Source: Deltaproteobacteria bacterium UBA5329
GTDB taxonomy: Bacteria; Desulfobacterota; Syntrophorhabdia; Syntrophorhabdales; Syntrophorhabdaceae
Reading direction: 5' to 3'
Length of the DNA stretch: 15,575 nt
NCBI GenBank assembly: GCA_002408185.1
Contig: DHQV01000067.1
Coordinates: forward strand, 68,220 to 83,794
The position numbers and the translations under genes are program-made. How positions within the stretch are numbered: position 1 is the stretch's first letter; each line of letters begins with the position of its first letter. Under the pieces are notes generated by a model. It saw only the letters and a program-made list of their open reading frames with translations, was not told where the DNA came from and did not search any database. Positions 7,091 to 12,885 of this stretch are shown piece by piece.

Positions 7091-7927
7091 ATGAATATCC
7101 CGTACGGCATAAGTGAGGATATCGGTTTCCGGGCAAGCATGGAAGACGAGCACGCTATCTATGACAGGGAAGAAAGATCGTTTTTCAGTGCCGAGATATA
7201 TGATGGACACGGAGGAAGAGGACCTGCCTTGATAGCCGCCGAAATGCTTACGCCCGCATTCCTCCACGCCTGGGAGATGGAAATGAAGAAACCGGTCTGC
7301 GACCGCAGGAGCGAAGCCGATCTTCTCAGGGAAGCGTATCTCGAGGTCGACGCATATATCGTAAAAAAGCGTCTCGAGGCGGGCACCTGCGCGGTCCAGT
7401 TCTATATCATGGGGAACCGCTTCATGGCCGCAAATACGGGTGATTCCCGTGCGATCATAGGCACGGCTGAAGGAACGGTGGTCCTTACACGTGACCACAA
7501 GCCGGATGACTATCCCGAGTTTTCCCGCATACGGGCCCTCGGAGGCAGCGTTATGGCTTTTGGCGTACCTCGTGTTCAGGGCATCCTTGCCGTAAGCCGG
7601 GCGCTGGGCGATTCATGCCTGAAACCCTATGTGAGTCCGGAACCGCGCATAGTCCAGGGAAATCTGGGATGCGAGAATGACCGGGCGGTGTTAGCCTGTG
7701 ATGGTGTGTGGGATGTCCTTTCCCCGGAAACCGTTATCGAGGCAGCCAGAGGTCACGAAGACGCGAAAGAGGCGGCGGAAAACATATCGGGTATGGCGAA
7801 AGACACGGGAAGCTACGATAATATTACAGTTATTGTCCTTGACCTCCGGAGTCACACGGTCGGGCTTCGTAACAAAAAAATGAAAATAACCGGGACCTAT
7901 GACCGGGCTGCCGAAAACAGGGCGTGA
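7091..7927 (+). CDS. PP2C family serine/threonine protein phosphatase
   Basis: A 278-residue cytoplasmic metal-dependent phosphatase of the PP2C (PPM) family, which removes phosphate from serine and threonine residues. The conserved motifs come in order: RASMEDEH (residues 14-21), YDGHGG (37-42), AANTGDSRA (113-121), LTRDHKPDD (132-140), RIRALGG (146-152), VSRALGD (168-174), ACDGVWDVLS (202-211) and GSYDNITVIVL (240-250). Metal ligands Asp38, Asp203 and Asp243 are all present, so it should be active. The motif set, especially RASMEDEH and RALGD, is nearer the eukaryotic-like PP2C group than the SpoIIE or RsbU groups. There is no transmembrane segment, and the last ~25 residues are a basic tail. 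No kinase partner is nearby. It is transcribed divergently from the xseB operon, probably as leaderless mRNA. Confidence 0.95.
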   Translation: MNIPYGISEDIGFRASMEDEHAIYDREERSFFSAEIYDGHGGRGPALIAAEMLTPAFLHAWEMEMKKPVCDRRSEADLLREAYLEVDAYIVKKRLEAGTCAVQFYIMGNRFMAANTGDSRAIIGTAEGTVVLTRDHKPDDYPEFSRIRALGGSVMAFGVPRVQGILAVSRALGDSCLKPYVSPEPRIVQGNLGCENDRAVLACDGVWDVLSPETVIEAARGHEDAKEAAENISGMAKDTGSYDNITVIVLDLRSHTVGLRNKKMKITGTYDRAAENRA

Positions 7928-7938
7928 AGTACGTTCCT

Positions 7939-7966
7939 GTAAACCATGACCCGTAACCCGTTACCC
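7939..7966. repeat. Heptad array 3 (4 units), after the PP2C gene and just before the exporter
   Basis: Units start at 7939, 7946, 7953 and 7960; the last two read GTAACCC and GTTACCC. The array begins 11 bases after the PP2C stop and ends 8 bases before the ATG of the exporter, where a Shine-Dalgarno would normally sit. Confidence 0.8.
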
Positions 7967-7974
7967 TTTCTTTT

Positions 7975-8601
7975 ATGGAAAATCTTCATCTCATCATAAC
8001 TATAGCGTTTATCCATCTTTTGGGTGCTATGAGCCCGGGGCCGGATTTTGTCATGTGCGTGCGCAATTCACTGATGTATTCCCGAAGGACCGGGGTTTTC
8101 ACTGCCCTTGGTTTCGGCCTTGGTGTCGCAGTTCAGGTCACGTATCTCATAGCGGGGATCGCAGTTGTTGTCGCTCGATCTCTCACGCTTTTTACCATGA
8201 TCCGGTATTTCGGTGCGACATATCTTTTGTATATGGGCATCCGTTCAATTGCTGCGCGGTCTTTCGGCCTCGACATGTCGCCCGAAAAAGCAAAAAAGGA
8301 TATTTCACCTCTCAATGCCTTGTGGGTCGGGTTTCTCACCAATATATCCAACCCGAAGGCGACGCTCTTTTTCCTCGGACTGTTTACCGTAGTGATGCGT
8401 CCGGGCACACCGCGGTCCATTCTCGTTGTTGCAGGTATTATCATGGTCGTTGAAACTGTTATGTGGTTCAGTTTTGTTGCCCATTTCCTTAATCAGAAGT
8501 ATGTGCGGTCGCTGGTGGACCGTTTTCAAGGCTATTTCAACCTCATTTTCGGGGTCTTGCTTATTCTTACCAGTCTCTGGATCGCCTTTTTTCCTGATTG
8601 A
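7975..8601 (+). CDS. LysE/RhtB family amino-acid exporter
   Basis: A 208-residue inner-membrane protein of the LysE/RhtB superfamily, which exports amino acids or related metabolites by proton antiport. The family signature GAMSPGPDFVMCVRNS lies at residues ~17-32 and is followed by the glycine-rich second helix FTALGFGLGVAV. About six hydrophobic segments can be seen, with the conserved LLYMGIRS and the NPKATLFFLGLF motif in the middle. Length is normal (about 205-210). The substrate cannot be deduced. No Shine-Dalgarno precedes the ATG at 7975; the space is taken by a heptad array. It may be co-transcribed with the phosphatase gene 47 bases upstream. Confidence 0.93.
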   Translation: MENLHLIITIAFIHLLGAMSPGPDFVMCVRNSLMYSRRTGVFTALGFGLGVAVQVTYLIAGIAVVVARSLTLFTMIRYFGATYLLYMGIRSIAARSFGLDMSPEKAKKDISPLNALWVGFLTNISNPKATLFFLGLFTVVMRPGTPRSILVVAGIIMVVETVMWFSFVAHFLNQKYVRSLVDRFQGYFNLIFGVLLILTSLWIAFFPD

Positions 8602-8607
8602 GATACT

Positions 8608-8642
8608 GGTTCCGGGTTCTATGTTCTAAATTCTATGTTAGA
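8608..8642. repeat. Heptad array 4 (5 units), after the exporter gene
   Basis: Units begin at 8608, 8615, 8622, 8629 and 8636; the first two are GGTTCCG and GGTTCTA. The array starts six bases after the exporter stop codon. It is inverted relative to array 5, whose unit TTGAACC is the complement of GGTTCAA. Confidence 0.85.
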
Positions 8643-8693
8643 AATTTATCACCTGGGGATTCGGAGATTCTGACCGAAAAGATTTTTCCAATT

Positions 8694-8721
8694 CATAACC
8701 TTGAACCTTGAACCTGGAACA
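8694..8721. repeat. Heptad array 5 (4 units), upstream of the acetate transporter
   Basis: Units begin at 8694, 8701, 8708 and 8715; the two middle ones are identical (TTGAACC). It lies about 50 bases from array 4 in inverse orientation, and one unit supplies the candidate -35 box of the next gene. Confidence 0.85.
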
Positions 8722-8730
8722 TGCTATATT
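8701..8730 (+). promoter_or_regulatory. Candidate promoter of the acetate transporter gene
   Basis: TTGAAC (8701-8706) and TATATT (8725-8730) are 18 bases apart and would start transcription near 8737, giving a leader of about 87 bases. The -35 box is part of heptad array 5. The match is moderate. Confidence 0.4.
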
Positions 8731-8758
8731 AGCCTCGACTCTTGTAGTCCTTCGGTAA

Positions 8759-8782
8759 ACAGCGTATAAGGGGCAACGCTGT
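8759..8782 (+). promoter_or_regulatory. Hairpin in the leader of the acetate transporter gene
   Basis: A perfect 7-bp inverted repeat (ACAGCGT and ACGCTGT) with a 10-base loop lies 28 bases before the AGGAGG of the next gene. No U-run follows, so it is not a terminator. It could be an operator or an RNA structure; I do not recognise a known riboswitch. Confidence 0.35.
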
Positions 8783-8823
8783 AATGGGTGGTGGCAATAA
8801 ACCATATACAGGAGGATTACGTC

Positions 8824-9381
8824 ATGGAAGACAAGCTTGCAAACCCCGCACCGCTCGGTTTGATGGGGTTCGGTATGACCACGGTACTTCTCAACATTCA
8901 CAACGCAGGGTTTTTCCCGATCGGCTCCATGATCCTTGCGATGGGCGCTTTTTACGGGGGCCTTGCACAGATCATCGCGGGTATACTGGAATACAAGAAA
9001 GGAAATACATTTGGCGTGACCGCCTTTACGTCATACGGTCTTTTCTGGTGGACCCTCGTTTTTATTCTCGTATTCAAGGGCCTTCCCGGCAATTCCGAAT
9101 CCTTCATGGCCTGGTACCTTTTTATGTGGGGACTTTTCACGTTTTTCATGTGGTTCGGCACATGGGGTAAGAACAGGGGCATACAATTCGTTTTCCTGAG
9201 CCTTACCATATTGTTCTGGCTCCTCGCCATTCGCGATTGGAGCGGGAGCGTCGCGATCGGTACCCTTGCAGGATGGGAAGGCATCATCTGCGGGTTGTCG
9301 GCTATTTACGTTGCAATGGGCGAGGTCCTCAACGAAGTCCACGGCAGGGTGATATTGCCACTCGGGGAAATAAAGAAATAG
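8824..9381 (+). CDS. Acetate/succinate transporter, GPR1/FUN34/YaaH (SatP) family
   Basis: A 185-residue inner-membrane protein of the AceTr (GPR1/FUN34/YaaH) family, which carries acetate and succinate with protons. The family signature NPAPLGLMGFGMTT lies at residues 7-20. Six hydrophobic segments follow, with typical short loops containing GGLAQIIAGILEYKKGNTFG and YGLFWW. The ATG at 8824 is chosen because AGGAGG sits eight bases upstream; an in-frame ATG at 8788 would add 12 residues and has no ribosome site. In a fermenting or syntrophic anaerobe the likely role is acetate export or uptake, which is inference from the family. The gene has its own leader with a hairpin and probably its own promoter. 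Confidence 0.93.
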   Translation: MEDKLANPAPLGLMGFGMTTVLLNIHNAGFFPIGSMILAMGAFYGGLAQIIAGILEYKKGNTFGVTAFTSYGLFWWTLVFILVFKGLPGNSESFMAWYLFMWGLFTFFMWFGTWGKNRGIQFVFLSLTILFWLLAIRDWSGSVAIGTLAGWEGIICGLSAIYVAMGEVLNEVHGRVILPLGEIKK

Positions 9382-9389
9382 ACCAAGGC

Positions 9390-9417
9390 CGTAAATCGTA
9401 AAACATAAAAAGTAAGG
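9390..9417. repeat. Heptad array 6 (4 units), after the acetate transporter gene
   Basis: Units begin at 9390, 9397, 9404 and 9411; the first two are CGTAAAT and CGTAAAA. It starts eight bases after the stop codon of the transporter gene. No inverted partner array is evident nearby. Confidence 0.8.
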
Positions 9418-9439
9418 GTTGATAGCATAATAAACGACT

Positions 9440-9572
9440 ACCGCCCCCGTCATCCCGGCGCAGGGTACCCTCTGGGCGGGCGGGATCCAAGGTCCTGTTC
9501 TTGTTTTTGAAAAGATAAAGACTTAAAAGAAAAACTTGGATTCCGGCTTTCGCCGGAATGACGGTGGGCGGT
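9440..9572. repeat. Inverted-repeat intergenic element (REP/MITE-like)
   Basis: The ends ACCGCCC and GGGCGGT enclose a 133-bp element. The right arm (9535-9572) contains the hairpin TTCCGGCTTTCGCCGGAA and is complementary to the left arm, which matches in 9440-9460 and 9482-9491 but holds about 21 extra bases between. The motif GTCATTCCGGCG resembles palindromic elements scattered through many proteobacterial genomes. No transposase is encoded, so it would be a non-autonomous element or a structured spacer. A degenerate relative may lie at the right window end. Confidence 0.7.
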
Positions 9573-9642
9573 GGTTTTTGTATCGCATGTCAGGAAGACC
9601 GGGGGCAGTGTATTTATTTTCGGTTACCGAGACCATGGGTTG

Positions 9643-9765
9643 TCATAATTGAAAGGTCAGGCATATAACAACAAAGGCCAGCCAGGCGCCAAGGACCATA
9701 ATGATCCTGCATTTTTTCCCGAGGAACATTTTTTTTATTTTTGACGGAAAAATAGTTGTCCTCAA
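9643..9765 (-). CDS. Small single-pass membrane protein, 40 aa, TTG start
   Basis: A short reading frame begins with TTG at 9765 and ends with TGA at 9645-9643. It encodes a basic N-terminus (SKIKKMFLGKKCR) followed by one hydrophobic stretch of about 18 residues (IIMVLGAWLAFVVICLTF) and a two-residue tail, the layout of a single-pass small membrane protein with N-in orientation. AAGGAG stands six bases upstream of the TTG. A promoter candidate lies just beyond. An internal ATG at 9729 would give 28 residues but has no ribosome site. I do not recognise a family. No gene on the same strand is close, so it would be monocistronic. The combination of ribosome site, promoter and hydrophobic peptide argues for a real gene; conservation is untested. 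Confidence 0.5.
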   Translation of the reverse strand: MRTTIFPSKIKKMFLGKKCRIIMVLGAWLAFVVICLTFQL

Positions 9766-9794
9766 TCTTTTCTCCTTATGGTACTGTTGCAAAT

Positions 9795-9822
9795 ATTATC
9801 ACCAAGGGTTGGTTCATATCAA
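9795..9822 (-). promoter_or_regulatory. Promoter candidate of the 40-aa gene, with overlapping inverted repeat
   Basis: On the minus strand TTGATA (9822-9817), 16 bases and GATAAT (9800-9795) each match the sigma-70 consensus in five of six positions. The inverted repeat ATATCA-AA-TGATAT (9816-9829) overlaps the -35 box and could be an operator. Confidence 0.5.
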
Positions 9823-9900
9823 ATGATATTTTTAACAGAAGCCCACGCCGGAAGAATATTTGCCCGGGTCCTCACAAATACGATATTTATGTGTTATTAT

Positions 9901-9930
9901 AAAAAAGTCCCGGATCCGATAAACCGGGAC
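9901..9930 (-). terminator. Orphan intrinsic terminator on the minus strand
   Basis: A perfect 7-bp GC-rich stem (GTCCCGG with CCGGGAC, 9907-9913 and 9924-9930) with a 10-base loop is followed on the minus strand by TTTTTTATAA. No recognisable minus-strand gene lies upstream of it; the next genes to the right are on the plus strand. It may end a short RNA or insulate the 40-aa gene. Confidence 0.65.
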
Positions 9931-10023
9931 CGGCGTAACATATATTCACCCATATTCGCGTATGTGATAGGATTGTTATAGAGCGTAGTCGGGCAGCTAT
10001 AGATCCCTGCTTGGAGGTCCTTG

Positions 10024-10542
10024 ATGAAAAAAACCTGTTCCCTGGTGGCGGTTTTTCTTGTGATCTTCCTCTGCTCAGCCGGCTGCACCAGGAAGGAGGT
10101 TCCCCGGACGATCAAGGAATATCCGCTGAACAGCGCAGATGTCATAACAAAGACGAATGTATCGTTCGACCCTGCCGTATCGTTCGACGGCAAGGGATCG
10201 GTGAGGATCGATGCCCCGGGGAACATGGTTGTCAATCTCTATGAGGTCAGCGATGCCGACGTAGATAATTCCCGGCTTGTCTACAGGGCGAAAGTAAAGA
10301 CAAAAGATGTTGAAGGTAAAGTGTTTCTCGAGATGCGCTGCGTTTTTCGCGGTAAAGGCGAATATTTTTCACGAGGGCTCGACACGTATCTTGCGGGAAC
10401 GAACGACTGGACCACACAGGAAACACCTTTTTTTCTGAAGAAGGGCCAGAAACCCGAGATCATAAAACTCAACCTGGTAATAACAGGCGGGGGGACGGTC
10501 TGGATCGATGATGCACAACTCATCCGGGGCCCATTGAAATAG
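10024..10542 (+). CDS. Predicted lipoprotein, carbohydrate-binding-like fold
   Basis: A 172-residue protein with an N-terminal signal MKKTCSLVAVFLVIFLCSAGC; the lipobox SAGC puts the lipidated cysteine at residue 21 or so. The mature part looks like a beta-sandwich of the galactose-binding or CBM-like kind: alternating strands such as RLVYRAKVKTKDVEGKVFLE, NDWTTQETPF, and the closing GTVWIDDAQLI, which is typical of such domains. This fold assignment is inference from strand pattern. The protein should sit on the periplasmic face of a membrane. GGAGG at 10013-10017 lies six bases before the ATG at 10024; the TTG three bases earlier is too close to it. It heads a compact group with the PPC gene (18 bases on) and pgm. 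Confidence 0.8.
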   Translation: MKKTCSLVAVFLVIFLCSAGCTRKEVPRTIKEYPLNSADVITKTNVSFDPAVSFDGKGSVRIDAPGNMVVNLYEVSDADVDNSRLVYRAKVKTKDVEGKVFLEMRCVFRGKGEYFSRGLDTYLAGTNDWTTQETPFFLKKGQKPEIIKLNLVITGGGTVWIDDAQLIRGPLK

Positions 10543-10560
10543 ACAATTGAAGATCTCATC

Positions 10561-11007
10561 ATGAAATATCAGGTTGGTGAAATAGGAAAAGTTATTTTGG
10601 CCCATTTCGAGGATGGCGACGAGATAATCTCCAATCTCAATTCCATCGTTCGCAAAGAACGCATCAAAGGGTGCATTTTTTATCTCCTCGGCGGCATTAC
10701 GGAGGGAAGGATCGTGGTCGGTCCCATGAACGATGATGTGCGGCCCCCGGAACCGACATGGCGCGAGATAGTCGATAGCCATGAGACCCTCGCAATAGGC
10801 ACCGTTTTCTGGCACGGGGGCGAACCCCGGGTCCACATCCACGGCACATACGGGAAGTTTGACAGTGTAAAGACCGGCTGCCTGCGTGATGAGGCTAGAA
10901 CATTTCTTGTCCTCGAGGCCGTTATCCTGGAATTGAAAGGTATTAACGCAGTTCGCGAGATCGATCCCGACATTCAGATGGCACTCCTAAAATTGATAGA
11001 CAGGTAA
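10561..11007 (+). CDS. PPC/DUF296 domain protein
   Basis: A 148-residue protein consisting of one PPC (plant and prokaryote conserved, DUF296) domain. The diagnostic features are FEDGDEIISNLNSIVRKERI near the N-terminus, the GCIFYLLGGITEGRI strand-turn (about residues 38-52) and the histidine motif RVHIHGTYG (about 90-98), which in the family lines a metal site. Bacterial PPC proteins form trimers and their job is unclear; they are often labelled DNA-binding because plant homologues carry AT-hooks, but no AT-hook or other DNA-binding motif is seen here. It lies 18 bases after the lipoprotein gene and 27 bases before pgm, so the three are probably one transcript. Its ribosome site is weak. Confidence 0.9.
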   Translation: MKYQVGEIGKVILAHFEDGDEIISNLNSIVRKERIKGCIFYLLGGITEGRIVVGPMNDDVRPPEPTWREIVDSHETLAIGTVFWHGGEPRVHIHGTYGKFDSVKTGCLRDEARTFLVLEAVILELKGINAVREIDPDIQMALLKLIDR

Positions 11008-11034
11008 TTGCACTTTTAACAAGGAGCATATTGT

Positions 11035-12681
11035 ATGGCGATTTCATCTCTTGCGGGAAAACCCGCACCCAGGGAAATACTTGTAGATATCGAGAAATTG
11101 GAAGCGGAATATTATGACCGCAGTCCGGATATCACCGATCCGTTGCAGAAAGTCAGTTTCGGTACCAGCGGCCACCGGGGATCGTCCCTGCGCGGCACAT
11201 TCAACGAGGCGCATATTCTGGCCATATCGCAGGCAATATGCGAGTACAGGAAAATGCAGGGGATCGACGGGCCGTTGTATATGGGCAAGGATACCCACGC
11301 ACTGTCCGGGCCGGCACAAAAAACTGCACTGGAGGTCTTTTGCGCCAACGGCGTAACGACCATGATACAGCACAATGACGGATACACCCCGACCCCGGTC
11401 ATATCTCGTTCCATCCTTGTGCATAACCGTGCCGGAGGGCCTGTTCTGGCGGATGGCGTCGTCGTGACACCGTCCCATAACCCGCCCGAGGATGGCGGTT
11501 TCAAATACAACCCCCCTCATGGCGGACCGGCTGATACCCGGGTTACGAAGTGGATAGAAGATCGCGCGAATACCCTGTTGAAACAGGGTAACCGTGACGT
11601 CAAAAGGATGGGATATGATTCCGCATTAAATGCGTCGATAACGCACCACATCGATTTTATCATTCCATACGTAGAAGACCTTGGAAGTGTCATCGACATG
11701 GAATCCATACGGTCGGCCGGCGTCAGGATGGGGGTAGATCCACTGGGAGGGTCCTCGGTCCAATACTGGGAGCCTATCAAAAATTTCTACAGCCTCGATA
11801 TAACCGTCGTGAATAGCGCTGTCGATCCAACTTTTTCTTTTATGACCGTCGACCATGACGGAAAGATCCGTATGGACTGCTCGAGCCCGTATGCGATGGC
11901 GGGGCTGGTGGCCATGCGTGACCGTTTTCAGATCGCCTTTGCGAATGACACGGACGCTGACCGTCACGGCATAGTGAGCCCGTTGGCAGGGCTTATGAAC
12001 CCTAACCATTATCTTGCTGCTGCGATATATTATCTTCTCACACATCGGCCGGACTGGCCCAAAGGGGCCGCCATCGGCAAGACCCTCGTCAGTTCGGGTC
12101 TTATAGACCGGGTTGTGCACGATCTGGGGCGAAAGCTTTCGGAGGTGCCGGTTGGCTTCAAATGGTTCGTCGACGGCCTTTTAAACGGGTCGTACTGCTT
12201 TGGCGGGGAAGAAAGCGCCGGAGCGAGCTTCCTCAGGAAGGACGGCACCGTTTGGACCACGGACAAGGACGGCATTATACTTGATCTCCTTGCGGCAGAG
12301 ATAATTGCGCGAACGCAGATGGACCCCGGAAAACTCTATGAACAGCTCGCAGAAAGGCTCGGCAAACCTGTTTATATTCGTATCGATGCTGCGGCAACAC
12401 AGGCCGAAAAGGCCGCAATAAGCTCCCTGACCCCCGAGACCATTGTTGCCGGAGATCTTGCGGGTGAGCCGATAACATCCAAATTGACCCACGCCCCCGC
12501 CAATAACGCCCCGATAGGCGGGCTGAAGATATCAACCGAGAACGGCTGGTTCGCTGTCCGGCCATCAGGTACGGAAGACATATATAAACTGTACGCCGAG
12601 AGCTTTCGTAACGAGGAACATCTCGAGGCGATCCTGACCGGGGCGCGGAAAATGATCAAGGATGCACTGGAAAAGAAGTGA
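11035..12681 (+). CDS. pgm: Phosphoglucomutase (alpha-D-glucose phosphate-specific)
   Basis: A 548-residue phosphoglucomutase (E. coli Pgm: 546) that interconverts glucose 1-phosphate and glucose 6-phosphate in the cytoplasm, linking glycolysis with glycogen, sugar-nucleotide and cell-envelope synthesis. All active-site loops are present: KVSFGTSGHRGSS at 39-51, the phosphoserine loop VVTPSHNP with Ser147, the magnesium loop NDTDADRHG with Asp305, Asp307 and Asp309, the sugar-binding GGEESAG at 390-396 and the phosphate-binding RPSGTED at 509-515. AAGGAG precedes the ATG with about nine bases spacing. It is the last gene of the lipoprotein-PPC-pgm cluster. A heptad array overlaps its stop codon, so the last codons are part of the repeat. 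Confidence 0.98.
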   Translation: MAISSLAGKPAPREILVDIEKLEAEYYDRSPDITDPLQKVSFGTSGHRGSSLRGTFNEAHILAISQAICEYRKMQGIDGPLYMGKDTHALSGPAQKTALEVFCANGVTTMIQHNDGYTPTPVISRSILVHNRAGGPVLADGVVVTPSHNPPEDGGFKYNPPHGGPADTRVTKWIEDRANTLLKQGNRDVKRMGYDSALNASITHHIDFIIPYVEDLGSVIDMESIRSAGVRMGVDPLGGSSVQYWEPIKNFYSLDITVVNSAVDPTFSFMTVDHDGKIRMDCSSPYAMAGLVAMRDRFQIAFANDTDADRHGIVSPLAGLMNPNHYLAAAIYYLLTHRPDWPKGAAIGKTLVSSGLIDRVVHDLGRKLSEVPVGFKWFVDGLLNGSYCFGGEESAGASFLRKDGTVWTTDKDGIILDLLAAEIIARTQMDPGKLYEQLAERLGKPVYIRIDAAATQAEKAAISSLTPETIVAGDLAGEPITSKLTHAPANNAPIGGLKISTENGWFAVRPSGTEDIYKLYAESFRNEEHLEAILTGARKMIKDALEKK

Positions 12682-12704
12682 GGAGTGGGGAGTGAGGAGA
12701 ATGG
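12677..12704. repeat. Heptad array 7 (4 units), overlapping the pgm stop codon
   Basis: Units begin at 12677, 12684, 12691 and 12698; units one and three are identical (AGTGAGG). The pgm stop codon TGA (12679-12681) lies inside the first unit. The array is inverted relative to array 8: 14 of 18 bases agree when array 8 is reverse-complemented. Confidence 0.85.
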
Positions 12705-12828
12705 AATAGAATCCTGTGCCGGAACCTTCAATTCTGAATTGTTCAGCTCTTGTACGATAAAAGTATTCCGAGGCAGTGTCCGTCGTGAGTGGTCAGTAAA
12801 AGGCATAGGATTTGGGGCTTTTAGTTTT

Positions 12829-12856
12829 TGACTTCTCACTCCTTACTGATGACTAT
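12829..12856. repeat. Heptad array 8 (4 units), upstream of the repeat-domain secreted protein
   Basis: Units begin at 12829, 12836, 12843 and 12850; the first two are TGACTTC and TCACTCC. It is the inverted partner of array 7. A weak promoter could use TTGACT (12828-12833) with GACTAT (12851-12856), 17 bases apart, both inside the array. Confidence 0.75.
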
Positions 12857-12885
12857 GCAGCAAATCAAATCAAAGGAGGGTCTCT

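Larger units (their letters stand above)
9382..10023. other. Long spacer between the acetate transporter and the lipoprotein gene
   Basis: This 640-base stretch has no large gene. From left to right it holds heptad array 6, the 133-bp inverted-repeat element, a 40-codon membrane peptide gene on the minus strand with its promoter, a 14-base inverted repeat, and a minus-strand terminator hairpin. I see no convincing plus-strand promoter for the lipoprotein gene that follows. Confidence 0.6.

Noticed and set aside
8788..8823. Upstream ATG that would extend the acetate transporter by 12 residues
   Set aside because: AGGAGG lies between the two ATGs at proper distance for the second, and the added residues are not part of the family.
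8737..8823. Riboswitch in the leader of the acetate transporter
   Set aside because: Only a simple 7-bp hairpin is visible, and no conserved core of a class known to me could be matched.
10021..10023. TTG as start of the lipoprotein gene
   Set aside because: Only three bases from the GGAGG; the next codon ATG has normal spacing.
12729..12741. 13-base palindrome CAATTC-T-GAATTG after pgm
   Set aside because: Short and AT-rich, without a promoter next to it; likely by chance.
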